The notes below the pieces were generated by a model. It was not told where the DNA came from and made no database searches. It worked only from the letters and a program-made list of their open reading frames with translations. Below, one piece after another: positions 45,391 through 54,850 of a stretch of 64,000 bases of DNA. The translations under genes were made by a program, and so were the position numbers. Source of the stretch: Bostrychus sinensis (Eukaryota > Chordata > Actinopteri > Gobiiformes > Eleotridae); assembly GCA_020698575.1 (NCBI GenBank), contig CM036251.1, positions 33,483,288 through 33,547,287 of the forward strand, read 5' to 3'. Numbering within the stretch: position 1 is the first letter of the stretch; every line of letters starts with the position of its first letter.

Positions 45391-48300
45391 CTGAAAAAAG
45401 AAATTAGATCCAACAAGGTCATGACAAGACCTCAATAAAACAATAAGGACAAAAGGAGACCTACATCAATGCAGCAAGTTAAAACTGAACTGAAGCTTGG
45501 ACAGGGAAATTGGGTATATCTAGTGACAACTGGTGAATTCCAACAAGTAATTAGACACAGAAATTTCCATTCATCCAGCAGCACGTTTAAATATTACCAC
45601 ATAAATGCAACCACTTGATAATTTCATTCAGAAATAGATGTATGTGTGACCATTTTGGTCAAAGCACTCTTAACCTTGGATGCAGGCTTTTGACTGGGTT
45701 CAGTAGGCATTTCTATTTGCTACACTTAGAAAAGTTTGTCTCAGAAATGTCTCATTTTAAATGTGATAATTATGGTACTTTAAACTAGCTATTAGTTCAC
45801 CTGATACAGGTCTGACTGCCAGAGGATCAACCATGATACTATCTCGAGGCAGACTGCTGCCCACCCAAAGCCAGGGTCTGTACAAGGTTTCTCTGTGTGA
45901 GCTGGGTGTAAAAAGTTACTGGTTCAAAATTAGCTCTCAGAATCAAGTTCAATACACATTCTGGTTGGTGTGATGGGATTGCAGTGAGCACACAGGTTTG
46001 TACAAGTTTGATGATAATAACATCGCCCCAAAGAGTTCAAAAGTCTCACCATGCACACTATAGGCTCCAGCAGCTTGTCACTAGGCACATCCATCCAGGT
46101 CATCTCTATGGCAGCAGGGTCACCGGGGGAACAAGGGGTCAAGAGATCATCCACCATTATCTGGTTGTTACTTCGAGATGGACCACGAACCTACAACATG
46201 ACAAAGTGGCAGAAACATAGTTTGTAAGGCTTCAAAGAAAATGTTCTTTTCCATCCAGTTGTGAAAAGGCCAACCTTCTTAAAGTGCGTGGCAGACTGCA
46301 CTTTGCGGACAGGCTGCATGAGAGCGTCCCGTACGATGATGCTGATGTCGGCGCCTGAGTAGCCGTCGGTTTTGTGGGCGAGCTGTCGCAGGTCAGTGTC
46401 ACTCAGGCTGTGGGGTGTATTCCCCAGGTGCAGCCGGAACATGTGTGCACGGGCGGGCTCCTCCGGCAAAGGGATGTAGATCCTCTTCTCAAACCTGCAC
46501 ACAGGGCATGTTAACCACACACAAGTCCTACTCACACACTCACAACAAAGATCTCTGCAACACAACTCCTGATCAAGGACCCCTGACATCCATACTCGAT
46601 ATAAATGATGATAACACTGAAACTGTGGAACTAGTAATCCACTAATGGATTTAGGCCCCCTAAAAAATAATGTCTATTCTAGTTACCAACCTTGGCGTTA
46701 CCATCGACAATTATTTTAAACTTAACAGGCAGATAAAAACAGTCTTTAAATCAGGCTTTCATCATTTTCAGCTTTTATCTAAAATTAAATCCTTTTTATC
46801 CTTTAACCATTCTGAACAAGTCATGCACACTTTTATTTCAACCTTGCTCTTTACACTGGAATCACTCTAAGTGCACACTTACAGTTAGTCCAGAACTCTG
46901 CGACACTTCTTTTAATCAAGAAGCAAAAAATGCTTACACATAACCCTTTTCCTGTCCTCCCTGCCTTACTTCCAGTTTATTTTTTGTTAAAATATCAATA
47001 GGCACTTGCCAAATAGAGGTGTAACAGCAAATCACAAATTATGATTTTATTGGGTTGACAGCAGATAGAAAATCTGTCTGCACACTGCAGTAGTAACTGA
47101 TGTCATGACATGAGACTACAGTTGACCTCTGACCTTCGGCGTATGGCAGCGTCCAGCACCCAGGGGATGTTAGTGGCTCCCAGCACCAGGATCCCATCGT
47201 TGTTGTTGCCCACACCTACGAGATCTCAGGTTAGTGAGAGCACACAGCTGCAACTTCAGGTGGTTTGGCTTTGGCTTTGGAGTAAGTCATATCACAAATA
47301 TCACTGCGCCAAGACCAGGATTTCAGTTTTTTTTTTTTTTTTTTTTCACCATTCATAATGACTATTACCCTGATTTGTTGATTTTACATAGACCCATTTA
47401 ATTTTGTTCCTAGTCAAAGAAAATAGGAGGTGAAAGATTAGTGATAATGACTAGAATGGGAGAAACATTATGCTATTTTCCATGCCACATTGTAAACATT
47501 TACATGTATCTGCAGCTGTGTGTTAAAATGTAAAGGAAGTCAGTTTTCAGAACTTTACTCATGCATAGGACTGGGTACCAAACACTGACACCTATGTAGT
47601 ACTGACCGAAAAGCTACCACTACCGTTCATTGAAAAGTTTTGGTACCAGGCAGATCTTGAGATAGGTCAGTGTTTTCAGCAGAAAGCTACACTGGCAGCT
47701 GCATCACATTTAGCCTCATGTTTACAGACCTAACTGTAACGCTGCAGCGTTCAGATGGTTAGTCCTTACAGTTGTGAGTGAGTCCTGAGCTGTGTGTGCA
47801 CCTTTCTTCGTCCACACAGAATCTATCAGCCTTTGGCCAGGTCTACTCTTTGCTTGCTTGTCTTTTTGCTCGGCTGTGCACATGCTCACACAGACTGCAA
47901 CAGCTTACAGCCTACAGCATGAGTCCACAGAAGCAACACTCACTAATTAAGAAAAGCAAATTCCCTGATACACACAGTGAATTATTTTATTAACTGTAAG
48001 AAATAATCATCACAATTAAAATAAATAAATCTATATAATGTGGTTAGGGTGAGGGCAAGCTATATAACTTGACTCATACTTTGAACTGAAGTAGTGAAAC
48101 AATGGACATTTCTGTGATTTAGTAATTAATGTGCAGCTTTATCATTGTGTGGATACCACAGGCTGTATGATTGTATAATTATTCCACTATCATGAATCCC
48201 TATACACTAATAACTGGAATAACATTCTTAATCTAGCACTTAGTTCAAATAGTAATAGTTTACAATACAATTTTATTATGAAAAATTATGTTAAATATAC

Positions 48301-51300
48301 AGCTAGCTCTAAATACACCTGCAGCTTCTGTAGGTAACAGAGTTCTGTTCTGTCAATGTATTGAAAAAAGTATTATTCAGGTTCTGGCACTGTTAAAATA
48401 TTATCCCGGACTGTCTGGGGCCTTTCAGTGTTGAGTTTGCATGTTCTCCCTGTGTCCAGATGGGTTTCCTCCGGGTACTCCGGTTTCCCCCATCAACCTC
48501 AAAACATGTACAACAGGTTAAAACCTCCAGCTAGCGACTCCTGACCAGGATCCTGGCCCAAAATCTGGAGAAGGATTCCCGGGCACTACACCACAGCAGC
48601 CCACTGCTCCTGACGGGTTGCCCCAGAAGCACTGAAGGATGAGTCAAATGCAGAGAATGAATTTCCCTATGAGGCTTAATAAAGTATACCTTAACCTTAA
48701 ATCTATAAGATACCCAGCCCTATTCATGTATTACTCAGGGTTTCTGCAGGTACCAGCAAGTCTAATTTAATGCTTTTAATTGCCATTTTTAATGCCACAA
48801 ACATACAATTGCGGCAGCTTAAATTGCCAAAATTTATTTGTAAGTGTTGTAAACTACAGTTCATAAAGCACCAATAATGCTGAAAGTCAAACATTTGATG
48901 TTTGGGTATTAGTCCCGCTGGAAGCAAACTTGTTGTGCCTGTCAATCACACTAGTGTAGGCTACAAAAATACAAAATGATTATTTATATATACATATTTA
49001 TATTCATTTAAAAAAATCATAATTTTATTATTAAACATTTTTAATTTTAAGGGCCTTTTGGAATTAAATTGAATGCTTTTTAATGCCATTTAAGGGCTTA
49101 ATTTTTTCAAAATGAATTTAATGACTTTTAATGCTTTTTAATGCCCCACAGGAACCCTGTTATTGTTGCTATATATTTCTTCAGCAAAGAGCCAACTGTA
49201 CTAACCTAAGACAGTGTGTTCGTTCTGTTGGAAGGTGCACGGGCACAGATGGAAAGATAACTGCAGTCATATTCATACTGTAGGTTTCCTCACCCTGCAT
49301 TTGGACCAGAAACTCTGTCTTGATGCGGCGTGCAGCCTCACTCTCATTCTCATTCCTGGAGCCACACAGAGAGTCAACCTCGTCTATGAATATAATGGAA
49401 GGCTTGTGTTGGCGCGCCAAGTCAAAAAGGTTCTTCACCAGCCTGAAACACAGCGAGATGGAGAATGACACAGGCTCAGCAAGGCATGGATACATAGGAC
49501 CTCAGGAGGAAACATACTTTTCACTCTCTCCCAGCCACTTGGACATCAGGTCTGAGGAGGACACTGAGAAAAATGTGGAGTTGTTGGCTTCAGTGGCCAC
49601 GGCCTTAGCAAGGTAGGACTTCCCTGTCCCTGGGGGCCCGAAAAGGAGGATGCCTCTCCATGGTGTTCGCTTTCCTAAATGCATAATTTACCAGAACACA
49701 TCAAAGAGGATTAGAGTGCAGAAGTTTTAAAAAGAAAGTGAAAATAGATGTGGCACCTGTGAAAAGATGAGGGAATTTGATGGGCAGGATGACAGCCTCC
49801 TTCAGAGCCTCTTTGGCTCCCTCCAGTCCGGCCACATCACTCCACCGCACATTAGGCTTCTCCATCACAATAGCCCCTGGTCACAGAAAAACACATGTTC
49901 AGCTCCTCCTCATACAGAGGCAGCTCCTCTAGAGGCAGTTCCTCCAGAGTAGTTAGCTCTGGAGTAGTTAGCTCCTCCAGAGTGTAAAGCTCCTCAGAGT
50001 AGTTAGCTCCCTCCAAGTAGTCTCATCTAAAGTACTTTAAACAATTAAACAGTAAAAAAGAAGAGGCTAGGCCTACTGTTTCTGCTTGTGCATAGGGATT
50101 TTAAACATAAGGGTCCTGAAATCATTTCACTGGAACTTATTTTTAAATGCAAAATTAAATTGAATTAGGCTTATACATTTCTTCAGGACTTCCTTCAGAT
50201 TTTTAGATGTTAGCAGTCAAGCATTGCACTGAATAAAACTGTCTCACTAACTGGGGAGAATCAGCTCAATTAAACTAACATATAAATCTTAGAACTGTTT
50301 CATTATTTAGACTACTGTTTACACCCAGCCACCTTTGTTTCACAGCAGATAAGATGTTTGAGTGTCCTTGATGCTTATGTTATTAATCAACATTGCATCA
50401 TCTTCAATAAACTCAATCAAACTCAATCAAATTCAAAAAACAAGTAAACGCAGTCGTCAAATCCAGTTTTTATCATCTTCGTCTTTTAGCCAAAATTAAA
50501 TCGATTTTATCTTTTAAAGACTTTGAGCGTTTAATCCATGCTTTTATCTCATCACATCTGGACTACTGTAATGCACTTTACATTGGAATTAATCACACTG
50601 CACTTTATCGTTTACAGTTAGTCCAAAATGCTGCTGCGCGTCTTTTAACAGGAAGTAAAAAGCATGAGCACATCACTCCCATCCTTGCCTCCCTGCATTG
50701 GCTTCCTGTTCATTTTAGAATTTAGTTCAAGATTTTATTGTTTGTTTTCAAATGGTTTGGCCCCACAATACATTACTGACCTCATACAAATTTACACTCT
50801 GGCGTGTTCTCTGAGGTCCGAGACCCAGCTCCAGCTTGTGGTCCCTAGGACGAGACTTAAAACCAGGGGGGACCGGGCCTTCTCTGTTGCTGGTCCAAAC
50901 TATGGATCACTCTGCCGACACATATCAGAGCAGCTCCCACAGTGGAATGTTTTAAATCTCATCTTAAGACCCACTTTTATTCTCTGGCTTTTAACTCGAC
51001 GTGAATTGTGTGGTCCTCTGTTGTCTTTTATTGTTTTGTTTTTATTATTTAATTCTTGGTATTTATTTATTGTTATTTTATTGTATTACTTTTATTTGGT
51101 TTTACTGGTTCTTATTATTTAATCGGGACTGGTGGAGCTGAATGGAGTAATTTATTGTTATTTATTGTTCTATGTGCAGCACTTTGGAAACTGTTTTGTT
51201 TCTAAAATGTGCTATACAAATAAAGTGGATTTGGATTTGGATCTTGGACAGCTCTGCTCAAGAGTCAACAGCACCACCATGTGGTAGAATATACACTTTG

Positions 51301-52273
51301 CTAGCAGTGCACTTCACTCTACCTGGAGTTTAACTGCTCTGGACATGCAGACAGCCATCAATAACCACTACTTCTTTGTTCCTTTCAGCTTTTCCCTTTT
51401 GGGGCCATCATAACAGATCATCGGGACCCGTTGTGTGCAGTAATACACACACCAATTTGGCATAGGTTTTACTCCAGATGATCTTCCTGTCGCAACCCTC
51501 TCCATTTATCCAGACTTGGTACTGGAACAAAAAGTACCCTGGCTTGTAACCCCTTTGGCTGCATTATTTTCTAGTCCTCATAATAGTAGCATTTACAGAT
51601 GCTAGATTTATTTTTGTTTTTTCTTTAATAACTGTGTGTGTCTTCATTATTTCTTTGATGGTCACAATAGAGTTATCTCTCCCGTCAAACAGCCACAAGA
51701 CACTGTACATGATTGAAGTTAACCAGGCCTCTCTGCACCGTCTACAAGTTGTGCAAAATGCTGCTGCCCGACTTCTCACTAACACTCGCACACACAACAA
51801 CATCACACCTGTCCTCCGCTCTTTCCACTGGCTCTCAGTTCAGGTCAGAATCCAGTTTAAGCCTCTGTTGTTTGTTTTTTATGCAAGTAACAGCCTTGCA
51901 CCTGCATATTTTTGTGAGGTTCTAAGCTTCTGTTAACTCAGCAAGGCCCTGCGCTCTGCTGGACAACATCTGCTTGAAGTCCCATGCTCCAGGTGTAAAC
52001 ATTGGGGTGATCGCTCTTTTGCAGAGCCAGGTCCTAAACTTTGAAACTCTCTGCCCATTGAGATGCGCACCATCAAAGACCTGTCTTTCTTCAAGACCAA
52101 ACTTAAAACCTATTTATACAGACTGGCCTTTGACACATAGTGTTGTAACACTTTCTGTATTTATCATGTTTTAATGACTGTTTTGTATTGTATCTATGGA
52201 TTATTTACAGTTTTTAACAATGTAAAGCACTTTGGTCAACATTGGTTGTGGTAAAGCGCTATAGAAATAAAAG

Positions 52274-52306
<33 letters not shown>

Positions 52307-54595
52307 ACATAGGTACATTCTGAAAGCTGCTCTCTCACCCATGAGCTGCTCCTGAAGTTTCTTCTTCTCGGGGTTTTCTCCTTCACTGTCACTGTCACTC
52401 CTATGGCAGTGAAACACAGCGTCAGTGCACAGTGTAGACAACAGCAAACATTAGTAACACACAAATTTACTTGTCATTGCTTTGTGCTTCCTTCACAGGT
52501 TTTTTGCTGTTTTTATCTTTGTTCTTCAGGTAATCTTTAAGTTTTTCTGCTCGGTCCAGGTACTGCATACACTTTGCCCGTATACTTTCCTTAGCCTTGT
52601 CACTGTGGGCCTCATCTAAAGGAAAGAGACATTTAGCCATAAGGTTTAATCCTATTGTTAATAATGGTCATGGTCAAGACAACACTCACATTTGATGGCA
52701 TGTAGGAAATATTCCACAGCGTGCTGATACAAGCGCAGGGCCTCTTCATAGTTCTTTGCTTTGTCTTCCTCTGTCGCTTTGGTCACAAGATCAATTGCTT
52801 TCTGTAACAAAGGCAGTCATTTGTGTATGACCCAGGATTGTAGTGGCACATACATTATAATACTAATAATAATGGATTAGATTAGAATAGTTGATGATAG
52901 TTGATGACAATGATTGATATTGTGCTCTCTAAGCACCTGAAGCATCTCAAAGTGCCTCAGTCACATTTGGTGGTGATAAGAAGATAATAGGGGCAGATTG
53001 AAGGAGATGTGGCTGATTCTCTGACCACCATCAATCACACTAACACATTCATCATAATAACACTTGTCTTGCCCAAGGACACAACAGCAGTATGCAATTC
53101 TGGTTAGTGGGCCAACAGCTTTACCTACTGAGCTATTGCCACCCCAAACTACAACACCCAAAGCACACACACAGTTCAGCAACATAATATTAAAAAGCAT
53201 GCAACATCCAATAACTTTAACAAGAATTTCTCAAATTTTGTCAGTATTTCCTGAACACACATTGTTTAACATTTCTGCAGTTGAACATTGTCTCCTTCAG
53301 AACATGTTCTTTCTGAGAGTACACAACATTTCCAGCAATTTTTCTATAGCAACTCTGAAAAGCTCTCTGTGGGACTGGATTCAAAGCCTGTATATTGATT
53401 TCTTTGGACTATATCAACTGATCAACTGGTGTCCTTTCAACCTTTATTCATCTTCAGAAATATTAGAAAGTCACAAGGAGACAAGCCAGGGCTGTAGGGT
53501 GATGTGTTTTTCAGACAAAATCTCCCTGACGGCCAAAGCACAGAGACTCTGTGCTCTGTGATGAAAAACCCATGTTGAGTGAATCTTAGGACACACACAA
53601 AAAATCTCTTTATCTCAAGCGACCAAGAACTCTATGAGTTCCCAAAGATAAAAAATGGTTTGAAAAACCAAAGAGATTATAACATCCAAAGAGCCACTTT
53701 GCAGGCTCTGAACATCATCCCACTTGAAGACTTCCAGGGATTATATGAAAAATGGAAAAATTGCAGGGAGCATTGTGTACACCAACAAGAAGGAAATACT
53801 TAAGTCTCTTTTTTTTATATAGATATATATTTTTTAAAGATATCATTATCATTACTTTCTGGACACACCTCGTATACTGGGATAATAGGATCACAATATG
53901 ACAGACTCTACAAAGTCAAGGGGTAAACCGAGACTGCACAGGTTTTTCCTGAACCTAAACGTAGGAATGACCCTTGCATAGAAAGACTTTGATAAGCGCA
54001 CCAAGCTTACATTCATGGCTTCTGTTAGATTAGCTACTTTAATTGGCAATATCACAAGAGAGATATGACACAGTTATAACGCTACTGTTAATGTACTGAT
54101 AATGTTACAGATGTTAAAGTTGGTAATATTGCAAAAACAATACCTCTTAGACAACTATTTTTCACTGCATCATGCTGTTACATAATGTTGCATTTCTTTG
54201 GAAAGGCCACAGTTTCTATTATGACAACAAACGCGCAGGGCACAGCCCATGTCAGTGACAGCTAACGGTGCCGTTATTCCAGCTCCCAACCTACAGCAGC
54301 TCTGTGATCATCACATTTTACTAAACACTTGTCTGGAACGCGGTTAACCCTCTCGTATTACTGTGGTCAATCTTTGATCACTTCATCTTATTCACTAATC
54401 ACATAAGACATAACCTAGTGGGTTAGCATTAGTTTAGCGTTAGCAGTTAGCTTGCAGGGTGCAGCCTCATAATACTCAGTGGTTGTAGAGCGCTAGCCTG
54501 CTGCTAATGTTAGCCCTCAATAACTGTCACCTGTAATGTTAGCCTGCTGCTAACGTTAGCCTGAATCATGTCACCTGTAATGTTGACGTTGTCAT
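45289..54595 (-). CDS. vps4a: Vacuolar protein sorting-associated protein 4A (AAA ATPase), complete, 11 exons
   Basis: Joined minus-strand exons: 54595-54575, 52801-52690, 52615-52471, 52400-52339, 49876-49757, 49674-49518, 49442-49294, 47215-47134, 46494-46275, 46190-46050, 45390-45289. They total 1311 nt, i.e. 436 aa plus stop, in frame at every junction with GT/AG borders; human VPS4A is 437 aa. Residues about 1-75 form the MIT domain that binds ESCRT-III tails, followed by a charged linker (SDSDSEGENPEKKK) and the AAA domain: Walker A GPPGTGKS with Lys172, Walker B IIFIDE with Glu227, arginine-finger region AIRRRFE near 280-285, then the Vps4 C-terminal helix. From family knowledge the enzyme uses ATP to disassemble ESCRT-III in endosomal sorting, cytokinetic abscission and membrane repair. 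The N-terminus MTTSTLQ and the CM...SDML segment match VPS4A rather than VPS4B, and the upstream syntrophin agrees. No disruption is seen. Confidence 0.96.
46050..46190 (-). CDS. vps4a: vps4a coding exon 10 (Vps4 beta domain)
   Basis: Exactly 47 codons in phase 0, encoding VRGPSRSNNQ, then VDDLLTPCSPGDPAAIEMTW and DKLLEPIVCM. This is the beta domain insertion that recruits the cofactor LIP5/Vta1 in this family. Acceptor TTGTAG, donor GTGAGA. Confidence 0.95.
46275..46494 (-). CDS. vps4a: vps4a coding exon 9 (AAA small subdomain)
   Basis: Encodes FEKRIYIPLPEEPARAHMFR, then GYSGADISIIVRDALMQPVR and KVQSATHFKK: the second arginine-finger region and small ATPase subdomain including sensor 2. Donor GTTGGC is unusual at +3 to +6, but no other donor keeps the family sequence. 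Confidence 0.94.
46660..47010 (+). mobile_element. L2-like LINE fragment, antisense in vps4a intron 8
   Basis: Plus-strand residues TNLGVTIDNYFKLNRQIKTV, then FQLLSKIKSFLSFNHSEQVM match the region after the reverse transcriptase core in L2-type LINEs, continuing to a degraded HNPFPVLPALLPVYF-like end near 47,000. No tail is seen. Confidence 0.7.
47134..47215 (-). CDS. vps4a: vps4a coding exon 8 (sensor 1 and arginine fingers)
   Basis: Encodes VGNNNDGILVLGATNIPWVL, then DAAIRR; the Arg codon completing IRRRFE is split across the intron. Donor GTCAGA is weak at +3. Confidence 0.94.
47566..48722. mobile_element. hAT-like element in vps4a intron 7
   Basis: Left end TAGGACTGGGTACC and inverted right end TAGGGCTGGGTATC, flanked by CTCATGCA and TTCATGTA (6 of 8 identical). 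It contains a SINE-like repeat at 48,418-48,712. No coding capacity. Confidence 0.68.
48418..48712 (+). mobile_element. SINE-like repeat, intact-looking copy in vps4a intron 7
   Basis: TGAGTTTGCATGTTCTCCCT, CCTCCGGGTACTCCGGTTTC, CTCCTGACCAGGATCCTGGC and a GAGTCAAATGCAGAGAATGA end, with an AATAAAGTATACC tail. Nested in the hAT at 47,566-48,722. Confidence 0.65.
48736..49159. mobile_element. Short hAT-like MITE in vps4a intron 7
   Basis: The ends CAGGGTTTCTGCAGG and inverted CAGGGTTCCTGTGGGG delimit 424 bp. The interior near both ends is rich in TTTAATGCTTTTAATGCC-type words. Flanking 8-mers GTATTACT and TTATTGTT agree at 5 positions. It abuts the previous hAT element and ends about 135 bp from exon 7. 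Confidence 0.6.
49294..49442 (-). CDS. vps4a: vps4a coding exon 7 (Walker B)
   Basis: Encodes LVKNLFDLARQHKPSIIFID, then EVDSLCGSRNENESEAARR and KTEFLVQMQG. Glu227 of the FIDE motif is the catalytic base position (human Glu228). Acceptor TTTCAG; donor GTGAGG after ATGCAGG. Confidence 0.96.
49518..49674 (-). CDS. vps4a: vps4a coding exon 6 (Walker A and pore loop)
   Basis: Encodes KRTPWRGILLFGPPGTGKS (Walker A, Lys172) and SDLMSKWLGESE with the pore-loop residues K-W-L that contact ESCRT-III tails in this family. Strong donor GTATGT. Confidence 0.96.
49757..49876 (-). CDS. vps4a: vps4a coding exon 5 (start of AAA domain)
   Basis: Encodes AIVMEKPNVRWSDVAGLEGA, then KEALKEAVILPIKFPHLFT, the conserved entry into the AAA large subdomain. 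Acceptor GACCAG, donor GTGCCA. A short minisatellite lies immediately upstream in the intron. Confidence 0.95.
49900..50030. repeat. Short minisatellite next to vps4a exon 5
   Basis: About six units of an 18-20 bp motif (AGTTAGCTCCTCCAGAGT and variants) start roughly 25 bp from exon 5 on its acceptor side, in intron 4. Confidence 0.8.
50445..51242 (+). mobile_element. L2-like LINE, 3' end, antisense in vps4a intron 4
   Basis: Plus-strand remnants of the reverse transcriptase C-terminus: ATCAGTCCAAAATGCTGCTG-type VQNAAAR segment (TTAGTCCAAAATGCTGCTGC), TCCCTGCATTGGCTTCCTGT (LHWLP) and the GTGCTATACAAATAAAGTGG 3' UTR with TTGGAT tail. 5' truncated, frames broken. Confidence 0.8.
51695..52306 (+). 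mobile_element. Second L2-like LINE 3' end with (GATT)n tail, antisense in vps4a intron 4
   Basis: An open stretch at 51,713-51,860 reads LQVVQNAAARLLTNTRTHNN then PVLRSFHWLSVQVRIQFKPL, the thumb-side C-terminal domain of L2/CR1-type reverse transcriptases. It ends in GGTAAAGCGCTATAGAAATA and a GATT tandem tail at 52,274-52,306. 5' truncated. Confidence 0.85.
52339..52400 (-). CDS. vps4a: vps4a coding exon 4 (acidic/basic linker)
   Basis: Short 62-nt exon encoding SDSDSEGENPEKKKLQEQLM, the linker between MIT and AAA domains. Acceptor CCATAG, donor GTGAGA. The 3' tail of an antisense LINE ends only about 32 bp into the following intron. Confidence 0.94.
52471..52615 (-). CDS. vps4a: vps4a coding exon 3 (MIT helix 3 and linker)
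   Basis: Encodes EAHSDKAKES, then QYLDRAEKLKDYL, then a lysine-rich linker ending QSND. Acceptor TTTAG; donor GTAAAT splits a Lys codon. Codons 45-93. Confidence 0.95.
52690..52801 (-). CDS. vps4a: vps4a coding exon 2 (MIT domain helices 1-2)
   Basis: Encodes KAIDLVTKAT through YFLHAIK, the first part of the MIT three-helix bundle. Acceptor TTACAG; donor GTGAGT; it leaves one base of a Tyr codon for the next exon. Confidence 0.95.
52920..53150. repeat. Dispersed repeat in vps4a intron 1, related to 15.54-15.71 kb
   Basis: Shares CACACTAACACATTCATG-type and TGAGCTATTGCCACCCCA words with 15,585-15,702, a motif pair common in fish repeats. No coding capacity. Confidence 0.5.
53200..53880. mobile_element. 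Mariner-like element fragments in inverted arrangement (vps4a intron 1)
   Basis: On the minus strand, 53,565-53,260 reads (with shifts) ALAVREILSEKHIT, SPYSPGLSPCDFLIF and later EGDNVQL, the C-terminal third of a mariner transposase. On the plus strand, 53,600-53,805 reads SSDQELYEFPKIKNGLKNQR, then IPLEDFQGLYEKWKNCREHC, the same region of a second copy. ACACACCTCGTATAC at about 53,864-53,878 resembles a mariner terminus. Both are non-functional. Confidence 0.55.
54495..54584. repeat. Tandem duplication across the vps4a exon 1 donor
   Basis: Unit 54,495-54,540 (46 bp) and unit 54,541-54,584 (44 bp) both start AGCCTGCTGCTAA and end TGTCACCTGTAATGTT. The second unit contains the last 10 bases of exon 1 and its donor; the first carries the same 16 bases inside the intron. 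Confidence 0.92.
54575..54595 (-). CDS. vps4a: vps4a coding exon 1 (start codon)
   Basis: ATG at 54595-54593 encodes MTTSTLQ, identical to the VPS4A N-terminus, and is followed by donor GTGACA. G at -3 gives a fair Kozak context. The donor is weak after +4, and a second identical copy of it lies 44 bp downstream (see findings). Confidence 0.9.
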
Positions 54596-54850
54596 TTCAT
54601 CTCACGCGGCTGCTCTCCGCACACACGTCTCTGTTGTGTAAGTTAAGTAACGCTAACGGTTTCCTTGGCTGTGTCTTGTGCCTCTGGACATGACAAATAT
54701 CTGTGTCACAAAGCTAGCCCCTCTCCTTCGACCCCACATAAACACAGCATCTACAGCTAATGTTAAGGCTGCTACAAGCTAGCTTCGTTAGCATAACACA
54801 ATCCGGTGCACTGTCATAATAAAACATAGGGACCCGAGCACTTAAATGTA
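54596..54850 (-). promoter_or_regulatory. vps4a: vps4a 5' UTR / proximal promoter region
   Basis: The DNA immediately upstream of the ATG is locally richer in C+G and CpG (ACGCGG, ACACACGTC, CACCGGATTG) than its surroundings and has no TATA box at a useful distance, as expected for a housekeeping gene. Several GTTAGC/GCTAAC words occur here and across exon 1. The transcription start cannot be placed from sequence. Confidence 0.4.

Noticed and set aside
49214..49616. Plus-strand frames at 49.2-49.6 kb
   Set aside because: Antisense shadows of vps4a exons 6 and 7.
45289..54595. Assignment as vps4b
   Set aside because: The N-terminus (MTTSTLQKAIDLVTKA), the linker and the neighbouring syntrophin fit VPS4A; VPS4B differs at these places.
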